6,018 bases of DNA from Bacteroidota bacterium (GCA_024640835.1 JAHEEH010000132.1:1-6018), one strand, 5' to 3'; counted from the first letter of the stretch, positions 1-5,879 are shown. The notes: generated by a model from the letters alone, not told the origin. Numbers and translations are program-made.

Positions 1-72
1 CTCGAGATGCTTCCCGACGAGACCGGGCGCACGGATCTCCTTCCCGCCGGAGCACGCCGCCCCGGCAACTGA
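1..72 (+). CDS. Possible C-terminal end of an upstream gene (partial)
   Basis: Frame 1 is open from the first base and ends at a TGA at 70-72, giving 23 residues that begin LEMLPDETGR and end RRPGN. The stop lies only four bases before the ATG of the next gene, the spacing expected inside an operon. The residues carry no recognisable motif, so no function is assigned. Small exported proteins of the type encoded next sometimes lie downstream of an ECF sigma factor and its anti-sigma factor in high-GC bacteria, but nothing in these 23 residues shows that. A chance open frame of this length is quite possible in GC-rich DNA. Confidence 0.35.
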   Translation, partial: LEMLPDETGRTDLLPAGARRPGN

Positions 73-76
73 CCCT

Positions 77-988
77 ATGCAAACCATGCTCCACGCTACG
101 ATGAGAGCTCTCCATTTCACGGCGACGCGACTGCTTCCGCTGGCGCTCGTGGTCGCGCTCGCCGCTGCTTCCCCGTCCGCCGCCCAGGAAAGCCACACCG
201 TCCGGATCGAGAACGGAGTCGTCTTCCTGGACGGAAGGCAGGTGCCCGCCGACCAGCTGCCCTCTTCGCTCCGGCCGTCTGAACTCAACCTTCGCCTCGA
301 GTTCACGGGACCGACACGCTTCCACGTCGGCGGGATCGAGTACGGGGTCAAGGACGGCCAGATCCAGGAGATGCCGCCGGACGAGGACGGCCTCGTCGTG
401 TTCTTCAGCGGCGACCAGGGACACTTCGTCGAGGTCCCCCAGCCCTCGGGCACCGTGCGCCGCTTCCGCCTGGACGGTCCGTTCGACCGGACCATCGGCA
501 CCTACCTACAGGTCCTCGACGAGCAGGCCGACCAGTTCGAAGCGCTCGGCGAGCAGCTGTCGTCCCGACAGGTCGAAGGCGACGCCGCCATGGCGAACCG
601 GCTCCGCGAGGAAGCCGAGCAGGCGGCCATCATGGTGCGGGCATTCCCCCGGGTCGAGGTCCAGACCTATCTCCAGGGCATCCAGAACAGGGACCGTACG
701 CTGTACGATCAGCTCATGCGCGAACAGCGGATGGAGGTCGCGACGACCCAGCTCGCCGGCAGGATCTTCACCGCCACCGACCCGGAAGCCCGTCGGTCGC
801 TCACCGAGAGCCTGAGGCAGCAGCTCTACGAGATCTTCGAGCTCAAGCAGCAGAACCGGCGCGACGAGATCGCCGAACTCGAACAGCAGCTCCGTGAGCT
901 TCGCGAGCAGCTGGCGGCCCGCGAGGCGAACCGGGAGGCCATCGTCGCCCGGCGCCTCGAGTCCCTCATCGGAAATCCTCATCGGTAG
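77..988 (+). CDS. Exported coiled-coil protein of unknown function, first of a tandem paralogous pair
   Basis: Function not recognised. The 303-residue product starts with a Sec-type signal peptide: hydrophobic core at about residues 15-32 and an Ala-X-Ala-like site, so cleavage probably falls after A36 (SAA|QES). A beta-type segment follows, with VRIENGVVFLDGR at about 42-54 and alternating hydrophobic residues to about 130. From about 145 onward it is mostly helical and charged. A heptad-like, Glu/Arg/Gln/Leu-rich tail at about 238-297 should form a coiled coil. Residues 250-299 align without gaps to 211-260 of the next gene's product, about 20 of 50 identical by eye. No enzyme motif is visible; a periplasmic structural, scaffolding or chaperone-like role is only inference. 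The start is uncertain: ATG codons at 77, 86 and 101 all keep the signal peptide, and none has a clear ribosome binding site. It is probably co-transcribed with the downstream paralogue 36 bases away. Confidence 0.85.
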   Translation: MQTMLHATMRALHFTATRLLPLALVVALAAASPSAAQESHTVRIENGVVFLDGRQVPADQLPSSLRPSELNLRLEFTGPTRFHVGGIEYGVKDGQIQEMPPDEDGLVVFFSGDQGHFVEVPQPSGTVRRFRLDGPFDRTIGTYLQVLDEQADQFEALGEQLSSRQVEGDAAMANRLREEAEQAAIMVRAFPRVEVQTYLQGIQNRDRTLYDQLMREQRMEVATTQLAGRIFTATDPEARRSLTESLRQQLYEIFELKQQNRRDEIAELEQQLRELREQLAAREANREAIVARRLESLIGNPHR

Positions 989-1024
989 AAGGCGCAACAC
1001 GGCCCACCAACCCATCCAACCGAC

Positions 1025-1828
1025 ATGATCATGAAACGTATCCGACTGATGTCCACCGCACGCGGGATGGCCGCACTGGCGATCCTCTGGGCCGGACAGC
1101 TGGTCGTTCCGGCCGGCGTTCTCGCCCAGGAAACCGAGAATGAAACCGTCGAGGCAGAGCGCGTCGTCGTCGAGGTCCGGGACGGCAAGGTCTTCGTGAA
1201 CGGCAAGGAGACCGAGGTCGGAGACACCGGCCGCATCGTGCTGAGGAAGGGGGACGGCGACCGGGTCGTCGTGATCACGGGAAAGGACGGTCCCCTCTGG
1301 TACTCCGCGACCGGGCTCGCGCCGCGTCTCAGGGCAGAAACGGAACGGGCGCGGGATATGGCCCGGATGGCCTACCGGCTTCACGTTCCGGAGCCCGGCG
1401 AGAACGACCTCTTCCTGGAATTCGAGTCTCCGGACCTCTCCCATCTCGAGGGCATGGAGTTCGACGTGGATGTCGAAGGTCGGCTCGCCGAAGCGTTCGA
1501 AAGCGTGGACGGACTCCGCGGCAACCTGTTCCGACTGCAGGAGCAGTCCGGCGAGCTCCGCGAGATGGAATCCAGGATCCGGGAGAAGGCCCGCCAGATT
1601 CGGCGCGCCGAGAATGGCGAGCGAGCGGCGCTCGAGACGGAGCTGGACGCACTGCTCAACGAGGCGTTTGCGCTCAAGCTGAAGCAGGAGCGGGAGGACA
1701 TGCAGAAGCTGGAGCAACGCCTGACCGAGCTTCAGCACCGGCTCCAGGAACGCGAGACGAACCGGCGCGATATCATCGAACGGCGCAAGAAGGAGATGCT
1801 GGGGCGCCGCGACAGCCTCGACTGGTAG
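1025..1828 (+). CDS. Exported coiled-coil protein of unknown function, second of a tandem paralogous pair
   Basis: Function not recognised. The 267-residue product has a signal peptide (basic MIMKRIR start, hydrophobic core about 14-30, probable cleavage after A34 in VLA|QET). The mature protein opens with VVVEVRDGKVFVNGK at about 47-61, which matches the ENGVVFLDGR motif of the preceding gene in pattern and position. A short beta-type region follows (VVVIT at 81-85). The rest is helical from about 152 and ends in a Leu/Glu/Arg/Lys coiled coil at about 175-260 with the tail motif RExNRxxIIxRR. Length, architecture and tail similarity point to duplication and divergence from its neighbour. A second in-frame ATG at 1031 would give an equally good signal peptide (MKRIRLM...), and neither start has a visible Shine-Dalgarno. 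A strong terminator follows 36 bases after the stop, making this the last gene of the unit. Confidence 0.85.
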   Translation: MIMKRIRLMSTARGMAALAILWAGQLVVPAGVLAQETENETVEAERVVVEVRDGKVFVNGKETEVGDTGRIVLRKGDGDRVVVITGKDGPLWYSATGLAPRLRAETERARDMARMAYRLHVPEPGENDLFLEFESPDLSHLEGMEFDVDVEGRLAEAFESVDGLRGNLFRLQEQSGELREMESRIREKARQIRRAENGERAALETELDALLNEAFALKLKQEREDMQKLEQRLTELQHRLQERETNRRDIIERRKKEMLGRRDSLDW

Positions 1829-1864
1829 CCCGGAAAGCCTTTCCTTCCATGGGAAGAAACCCCT

Positions 1865-1902
1865 GGCCGACCGGGATCCCCTTTCCGGTCGGCCGGTTTG
1901 TT
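1865..1902 (+). terminator. Rho-independent terminator after the paralogue pair
   Basis: GGCCGACCGG at 1865-1874 pairs perfectly with CCGGTCGGCC at 1885-1894 around a 10-base loop, and one G-T plus one A-T pair could extend the stem inward. A T-rich stretch, GTTTGTT at 1896-1902, follows. It lies 36 bases past the stop of the second coiled-coil gene, in the correct orientation. The T tract is interrupted, so termination may be incomplete. Confidence 0.72.
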
Positions 1903-2004
1903 GGGGGTCGGTCAAGGCCGCTGGCGAAGCCCGCGCCCGGATTACGCACTCCCGAGCCGCGTTCGTACGGCGTCCGGCACTGAGTTTGATCGTGAGGGGA
2001 CCGG

Positions 2005-2036
2005 GCACGGGATCCGGACGGACCGGATCGCCGTGC
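2005..2036. promoter_or_regulatory. Long hairpin in the leader of the amidase gene
   Basis: GCACGG (2005-2010) and GATCCGG (2011-2017) pair with CCGGATC (2023-2029) and CCGTGC (2031-2036) around the loop ACGGA. This makes 13 base pairs broken only by one bulged G at 2030. The structure ends 22 bases before the ATG of the amidase gene. With no T tract after it and a gene immediately downstream, it looks more like a leader RNA structure or a palindromic protein-binding site than a terminator. The rest of the gap at 1903-2004 holds nothing else I can support; no convincing promoter was found there. Confidence 0.45.
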
Positions 2037-2058
2037 TTCGTCCCGAACACCCTTTGTG

Positions 2059-3258
2059 ATGCTCCGGAATCTCCCCCACGCCCGATCCCTCCTCTTCGCG
2101 GCCTCGATGCTGGTCGCCGTTGGTGCCTCCGGGTCGCCGCCGGCCCTTGAACGGGTCTCGTTCACCCCGTCATCGTCCAGGCCCGGCACGGTCGTGCGCC
2201 TGCATTTCTCGGAGAAGGTCGCGAGCTTCGGCCTGGACCGTAACGAAGACGGACGAGGTGTGCGCATCACGGCGGTCGGCGCGGAGGCGAAGGCCTCGCT
2301 CTTGTGCGACACACCGATCAGGCCGTTTGCCGAGTGCGTCATCGGGCACGAATCGGCCGGTTTGACGATCCGGCTCGCCGTATCGGGAACGGTCGCCGCA
2401 GCCGACATTTACCGGGACGCCCGGGTCGGGAGCGATCTCCTCGTATACGTGGAGTCGGAGAGCGCATCCGTCGTGGCCGCGCTCAACACTCCGCCCGACG
2501 AGGACGAGGCACGAAGGCTCAGCGAACGGCTGTCCCACTCGGTGGCGGCACAGCGGATCGACACGGTGATCATCGATGCGGGACACGGCGGAAAGGATCC
2601 GGGAACGATAGGTGTCGGCGGGATCCGCGAGAAGGATCTCGTCCTCGACATCGCGCACCGCGTGGGTGCCTATCTGCAGGATCTGGCCGGTGTGCACGTG
2701 GAGTACACGCGCTCCGATGACCGGTTCATCGAGCTTCGCGAGCGGGGCGTGATCGCGCGGCGCAAGGGCGGCAAGCTCTTCGTGTCCATCCACGCGAACT
2801 GGGCCCGCAATTCCAGGGCGGCCGGTACGGAGACCTATTTTCTGGGACGCCTGAAGTCCGAGGCGGCCCGCGGCGTGCTCGAGCGGGAGAACGGCGTAAT
2901 CGCCCTGGAGGAAAACAGGGGGCAGTACGGACAGTTTGACCCGGCCCAGCTGGTCCGTGTGCGTATGACCGAGAGCGCCAACCTGGTCCAGAGCCAGGAT
3001 CTGGCCAACCGGATCCAGCTGCAGTACCGGGACCGGGTGGGCCGTGGAGACCGGAAGGTGAAGGAAGCACCCTTCTACGTGCTCTGGTCGGCCGGCATGC
3101 CGGCCATCCTGACCGAGGTCGGCTTCATCTCCAATCCGTCCGAGGCCCGCTTCCTCGGCAGTGAGCAGGGCAAGGACTACATCGCCTCGGCGATCTTCAG
3201 GGCCATTCGCGACTTCAAGGTGGCCTACGAGGCCGGCCTGGACGTGGCCGCCCGGTGA
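2059..3258 (+). CDS. Periplasmic N-acetylmuramoyl-L-alanine amidase (Amidase_3 family, AMIN-like N-terminus)
   Basis: A zinc hydrolase that cleaves the amide bond between N-acetylmuramic acid and the L-Ala of the stem peptide in peptidoglycan, as AmiA/B/C do in daughter-cell separation. The 399-residue product has a signal peptide (about 1-25), a beta-rich AMIN-like region (about 30-135), a short linker and an Amidase_3 domain (about 168-388). Catalytic motifs are complete: DAGHGG with H176, IREKD with E191, SIHAN with H245 (zinc ligands) and LTEVGF with catalytic E353. Residues about 262-306 form the helical insertion that in AmiB/AmiC-type enzymes blocks the active site until an EnvC/NlpD-type activator binds; similar control here is inferred. 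C83 and C93 in the N-terminal domain could form a disulfide. The start is taken as the ATG at 2059; a GTG at 2056 would add one residue. It is followed closely by a lipoprotein gene, probably in one transcript. Confidence 0.95.
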   Translation: MLRNLPHARSLLFAASMLVAVGASGSPPALERVSFTPSSSRPGTVVRLHFSEKVASFGLDRNEDGRGVRITAVGAEAKASLLCDTPIRPFAECVIGHESAGLTIRLAVSGTVAAADIYRDARVGSDLLVYVESESASVVAALNTPPDEDEARRLSERLSHSVAAQRIDTVIIDAGHGGKDPGTIGVGGIREKDLVLDIAHRVGAYLQDLAGVHVEYTRSDDRFIELRERGVIARRKGGKLFVSIHANWARNSRAAGTETYFLGRLKSEAARGVLERENGVIALEENRGQYGQFDPAQLVRVRMTESANLVQSQDLANRIQLQYRDRVGRGDRKVKEAPFYVLWSAGMPAILTEVGFISNPSEARFLGSEQGKDYIASAIFRAIRDFKVAYEAGLDVAAR

Positions 3259-3287
3259 TCCGTTCAACGGTAACCACCCATTCTCCC

Positions 3288-3860
3288 ATGAAACGCCAGT
3301 TCCTCGGATCCGCCGCCCTGATCCTGACCGCGACCCTTCTGATGCTCGCCGGATGCGACTCGGGGCTCACCGACCCCGACGTCGTCATTCTCACCCATGA
3401 CCTCACCCGGTCAGGAGACGGATCGGCGGTGAGCTTCTCGTTCCACTCGGACGATGTCACCGTGGGCCAGACCACCGTGCTCCGGTGTGGCTGCACCGTG
3501 GACCTGGATCCGTGGCTCGCGTCTCAGGGCTTCACCCGGGCCGACATCGTGGATGCCACGGTGAAATCGGCCGGCCTGACCATGCGCTATCCGGTGACGG
3601 AGAAGCTCGACTTCCTGGACAACGTCATCGTCCGCTTCGAGGCCGCGGGACTCCAGTCGTCCGAGGTGGCCACCCGCGCTTCCTTTCCCGCGGCCCGTGA
3701 AGTGAGCCTGACGCCCGTTTCGGGCCGCTCGGTCGCGGCGTTCGCGTCGAAGGACTCGTTCGAGCCCGTTCTCGTGATCGAGGCGGCCACCCTGGAAGCG
3801 GGCAAGGACTACGAGATGGATCTCGCCGTCTCGCTCCGCGTGGAGCTTCAGGGATTCTGA
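3288..3860 (+). CDS. Small lipoprotein of unknown function
   Basis: The 190-residue product begins MKRQFLG, has a hydrophobic stretch at 8-20 and a clear lipobox LAGC with C23 as the lipidated cysteine, followed by DSG. The mature part is rich in alternating hydrophobic and polar residues (for example VIVRFEA at 113-119 and DLAVSLRVEL at 178-187), suggesting a beta-sandwich or jelly-roll-like fold. Two close cysteines (RCGC, C67 and C69) could form a vicinal disulfide or bind a metal. I do not recognise the family. The ATG at 3288 is preferred over a GTG at 3255 that overlaps the amidase stop, because it puts a normal lipoprotein signal at the N-terminus. The 29-base gap implies co-transcription with the amidase, so a cell-wall or outer-membrane role is plausible but unproven. 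It runs tail-to-tail with ridA, nine bases between stops. Confidence 0.85.
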   Translation: MKRQFLGSAALILTATLLMLAGCDSGLTDPDVVILTHDLTRSGDGSAVSFSFHSDDVTVGQTTVLRCGCTVDLDPWLASQGFTRADIVDATVKSAGLTMRYPVTEKLDFLDNVIVRFEAAGLQSSEVATRASFPAAREVSLTPVSGRSVAAFASKDSFEPVLVIEAATLEAGKDYEMDLAVSLRVELQGF

Positions 3861-3869
3861 CGGCGTCGG

Positions 3870-4271
3870 CTACCGGACCGCGACGCAGGAAATCTCGACC
3901 CGCGCGCTGCGGGGAAGAGCGGCCACCTGCACCGCCTCCCGGGCCGGAGGCTCGTCGCTGAAGTAGCGCGCGTAGATCTCGTTGACCTGGGCGTAGTCGT
4001 TGATGTCCGCCAGGAAGACGGTGCACCGGACGACGTTCCGGTATTCCATCCCCGCTGCGCGAAGCACCGCACCCAGGTTTTCCAGGACCTGTTCCGTTTC
4101 CCCCTCGACGCCGGTGGCCTTCATGTGGCCCGTCTTCGGATCGATGGCGATCTGTCCCGAACAGTACAGCGTATCGCCCACGAGCACCGCCTGGCTGTAG
4201 GGTCCGATGGCGGCGGGCGCCAGCGGGGTCTTGACTCGCGTACGGGGAATCGTCAAGGGCTTCTTGCGCAT
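3870..4271 (-). CDS. ridA: RidA family reactive enamine/imine deaminase
   Basis: A cytosolic YjgF/YER057c/UK114 family protein. Archetypal RidA hydrolyses 2-aminoacrylate and related enamine/imine intermediates released by PLP-dependent dehydratases, sparing PLP enzymes from damage; the family is normally a homotrimer with active sites at subunit interfaces. The 133-residue product shows the family signatures in order: GPYSQAV (Y25), YCSGQI (S38, G39), VNEIY (N97) and PAREAVQVAALP (R111, matching the substrate-carboxylate-binding Arg105 of E. coli RidA), then E126 in RVEIS. The position equivalent to E. coli Cys107 is Ala, common outside the enteric archetype. The N-terminus is several residues longer than usual (MRKKPLTIPRTRVK). 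No other ATG lies upstream of the domain, so the start is reasonably firm, although no Shine-Dalgarno is visible. Divergent from the SDR gene across a 105-base gap. Substrate specificity cannot be told from sequence. Confidence 0.93.
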   Translation of the reverse strand: MRKKPLTIPRTRVKTPLAPAAIGPYSQAVLVGDTLYCSGQIAIDPKTGHMKATGVEGETEQVLENLGAVLRAAGMEYRNVVRCTVFLADINDYAQVNEIYARYFSDEPPAREAVQVAALPRSARVEISCVAVR

Positions 4272-4376
4272 CGACTGTTGGGGTGCGGAAGGTGCAGGGA
4301 GACCCCGGTGAAAGTACCGTAACTTGTGGGCCGTACCTGTGGGCTACGCACGAATTCTGCTCAAAGAACTACCGCC
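4272..4376. promoter_or_regulatory. Divergent intergenic region between ridA and the SDR gene
   Basis: This 105-base gap must hold the promoters of both divergent genes. Two copies of TGTGGGC start at 4325 and 4338, 13 bases apart, but such a short GC-rich direct repeat may be chance. TTGTGG at 4324 with TACGCA at 4345 is a poor sigma-70-like pair with a 15-base spacer, and I do not call it. No convincing promoter box is visible on either strand, so the assignment rests on gene orientation alone. Confidence 0.45.
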
Positions 4377-5192
4377 ATGGACCTCGGACTCCAGGACCGC
4401 ATCGCCCTCGTCACGGGCGCGTCGAGTGGCCTCGGTCTCGCCGCCGCCACGGAACTCGCCCGCGAGGGCTGCAGGGTCGCCATCTGCTCCAGATCGGGCG
4501 ACCGCATCGAGTCGGCTGCCGATCTCCTCGCGGAACGGGCCGGCGTTTCGCGTGACCGGGTGCTTCCGCTCGTCGGCGACGTGAGCCGGGAGGAGGACGT
4601 GGAGCGGACCGTCGCCCGGACCGCGGCGCACTTCGGGGGGCTCAACATCCTGGTGACGAACGCCGGCGGCCCCCCGAGCGGCCAGGTGGAGGATTTCGAT
4701 GCCCGGGCGTGGCACGAGGCGCTCGACCTGAACCTGATGAGCACGATCAACCTCTGCCGACATGCCCTGCCCCACCTTCGACGGGCCGCGGGCCCACCGG
4801 ATGGACTCGCCCGCGTCATCATGATCACGTCCCTGGTCGCCAAGCAGCCCATCCCCACGCTCTACCTGTCCAACGTGTCCCGTGCCGGTGTCCAGGGCTT
4901 TGCCAAGAGCCTCTCGGAGGAACTGGGGCCGGACGGCATCACGGTGAATACCGTGCTTCCCGGGTACACCCGCACGGCCCGCCTCGCGGACCTCTCCGAA
5001 TCGCTCGCGAAACGCACGGGGCGGTCCGTCCAGGAGGTCGAGGCCGGATGGGCAGCCGGCAGCGCACTGAAGCGCATAGGACGGGAGGACGAGTTCGCCG
5101 CGTCCGTCCTCTTCCTGGCCGGCCGTTCCGCCTCCTACATCACGGGCGTGGCACTTCCGGTGGACGGGGGCGCCATCAAGAGCCTGCTCTGA
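4377..5192 (+). CDS. SDR family oxidoreductase with atypical catalytic site (FabG-like)
   Basis: A Rossmann-fold short-chain dehydrogenase/reductase of 271 residues, slightly longer than the usual 250-260. The cofactor motif TGASSGLG is at 13-20, D68 ends VGD, NAGG is at 95-98, N119 matches the structural Asn, and S152 the catalytic Ser. The YxxxK position, 13 residues after S152, reads SNVSR (165-169), so Tyr is replaced by S165 and Lys by R169. An SNxxR-type site is, as I recall, typical of the BKR-like SDR subgroup that lacks a full catalytic tetrad. R39 after the second strand would favour NADP(H). The C-terminus has LPGYTRTARL and the usual ITGVALPVDGG. Substrate is unknown and calling it a ketoacyl-ACP reductase would be overreach. 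The ATG at 4377 gives the normal N-terminus; a GTG at 4326 would add 17 unlikely residues. A weak AAAGAA purine stretch precedes it. Confidence 0.93.
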   Translation: MDLGLQDRIALVTGASSGLGLAAATELAREGCRVAICSRSGDRIESAADLLAERAGVSRDRVLPLVGDVSREEDVERTVARTAAHFGGLNILVTNAGGPPSGQVEDFDARAWHEALDLNLMSTINLCRHALPHLRRAAGPPDGLARVIMITSLVAKQPIPTLYLSNVSRAGVQGFAKSLSEELGPDGITVNTVLPGYTRTARLADLSESLAKRTGRSVQEVEAGWAAGSALKRIGREDEFAASVLFLAGRSASYITGVALPVDGGAIKSLL

Positions 5193-5250
5193 CCGGACCG
5201 CCCGCGCCGTCCGCCCGCCCGAGGGTACCGTTCAGGTGATCCACCGTGCA

Positions 5251-5275
5251 TCGACGCCGCCTGGCGTCGACTTTC
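5251..5275 (+). terminator. Hairpin between the SDR gene and the small exported protein gene
   Basis: TCGACGCC at 5251-5258 pairs perfectly with GGCGTCGA at 5263-5270 around the loop GCCT, followed by CTTTCC. It lies 58 bases after the SDR stop and 31 bases before the next ATG. It could be a weak terminator for the SDR gene, or a leader hairpin or attenuator of the downstream gene; the T tract is too short to decide. Confidence 0.45.
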
Positions 5276-5301
5276 CGCCACCACCAGAGCCATCCGGAAA
5301 C

Positions 5302-5820
5302 ATGCATCGAGTACTCGCCCCCGTACTCCTGCTCGCGATCTTCGCCCTGCCGGCCAGAGCGCAGGACGAGTCACAGGACCCTCCGTGCCTGCGCAACGCG
5401 TCGCAACGCGCGTTCGACTTCTGGATCGGATCCTGGGACGTCCGCAGCCCCGAAGGCCGAATCGTGGGCACGAACCGGATCGAACGCATCCTGGACGGCT
5501 GCGTCCTGCTCGAGAACTGGTCCGGGGCCGGCGGCAGTGCCGGAAAGAGCTTCAACTACTTCGACCCCGGAACCGACGAATGGCGCCAGCTGTGGGTCGA
5601 TGCGGCGGGCGGGCACATGGAGTACCGGGGTACGGTCTCGAACGGAGCCATGCGATTCGAAGGCGGGAACGTCCGTCCCGACGGGACCGCGTCCCGCATG
5701 CGCATGACCTTCACGCCGCTCGGCGACGGCCGCGTGCGACAGTACATCGAGGAGTCCGTGGACGACGGGGCGACGTGGGCGACGTGGTTCGACGGGTACT
5801 ATTCGAGAACCGACGGCTGA
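5302..5820 (+). CDS. Exported DUF1579-like protein of unknown function
   Basis: The 172-residue product has a compact signal peptide (MHRVLAP followed by LLLAIFAL) with probable cleavage after A20 in ARA|QDE. The mature protein opens its domain with FDFWIGSWDV at 38-47 and continues as alternating beta strands: GTNRIERILDGCVLLENW, SFNYFDPGTDEWRQLWVD, MRMTFTPLGDGRVRQYIEES and a final TWFDGYYSR. This pattern resembles DUF1579 and similar calycin/lipocalin-like beta-barrel families; the exact Pfam family is not certain. C29 and C67 could form a disulfide. No catalytic residues are evident, and ligand binding in the periplasm is only inference. The ATG at 5302 is chosen because it begins a proper signal peptide and has a short GGAAA stretch five to six bases upstream; a GTG at 5236 would add 22 proline-rich residues ahead of the signal. 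The nearest upstream gene ends 109 bases away, so it may have its own promoter. Confidence 0.85.
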   Translation: MHRVLAPVLLLAIFALPARAQDESQDPPCLRNASQRAFDFWIGSWDVRSPEGRIVGTNRIERILDGCVLLENWSGAGGSAGKSFNYFDPGTDEWRQLWVDAAGGHMEYRGTVSNGAMRFEGGNVRPDGTASRMRMTFTPLGDGRVRQYIEESVDDGATWATWFDGYYSRTDG

Positions 5821-5876
5821 GACGCACGATCGGTCACCGGGGCGTCGAATGGCGCCGGCCGGCGACCGGACGCACG
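5821..5876. repeat. Imperfect inverted repeat flanked by 8-base direct repeats in a convergent gap
   Basis: CGGTCACCGG at 5831-5840 pairs with CCGGCGACCG at 5859-5868 with a single A-C mismatch, and GGCG (5841-5844) can add four pairs with CGCC (5853-5856). GACGCACG occurs at both ends, 5821-5828 and 5869-5876. The structure fills the 59-base gap between the converging exported-protein gene and the hydrolase gene. A bidirectional terminator without T tracts is the plainest reading; a tiny insertion footprint is less likely. Confidence 0.45.
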
Positions 5877-5879
5877 GGG

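Noticed and set aside
1844..1856. Short CTTCC / GGAAG hairpin just after the second coiled-coil gene
   Set aside because: Five pairs with a tiny loop; too weak beside the strong terminator that follows at 1865.
506..2050. A 514-residue open frame on the minus strand spanning both coiled-coil genes
   Set aside because: It lies antisense to two well-supported exported proteins, runs through the terminator, has no signal or domain motif, and its Leu/Pro/Arg-rich composition is typical of GC-rich shadow frames.
1773..2408. A 211-residue minus-strand frame covering the 1829-2058 gap
   Set aside because: It overlaps the ends of two real genes, the terminator and the leader hairpin, and its sequence is low-information with no motif, so I treat it as noncoding.
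2170..3267. A 365-residue minus-strand open frame opposite the amidase
   Set aside because: It is antisense to an amidase with all catalytic motifs intact and shows no recognisable domain; long stop-free antisense frames are expected at this GC content.
3255..3287. GTG at 3255 overlapping the amidase stop as the lipoprotein start
   Set aside because: The overlap would suit translational coupling, but ATG 3288 gives a standard basic N-terminus and lipobox spacing, so it is the better start.
3863..3886. GCGTCG / CGACGC inverted repeat at the lipoprotein-ridA junction, considered as a bidirectional terminator
   Set aside because: The stem is only six pairs with a 12-base loop, lies mostly within ridA, and has no T tract on either strand.
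4326..4376. GTG start at 4326 extending the SDR N-terminus
   Set aside because: The added 17 residues are not SDR-like, while ATG 4377 gives the usual short lead into the glycine-rich motif.
5236..5301. GTG start at 5236 for the small exported protein
   Set aside because: It would place 22 proline-rich residues before a complete signal peptide and would translate through the hairpin at 5251-5270.
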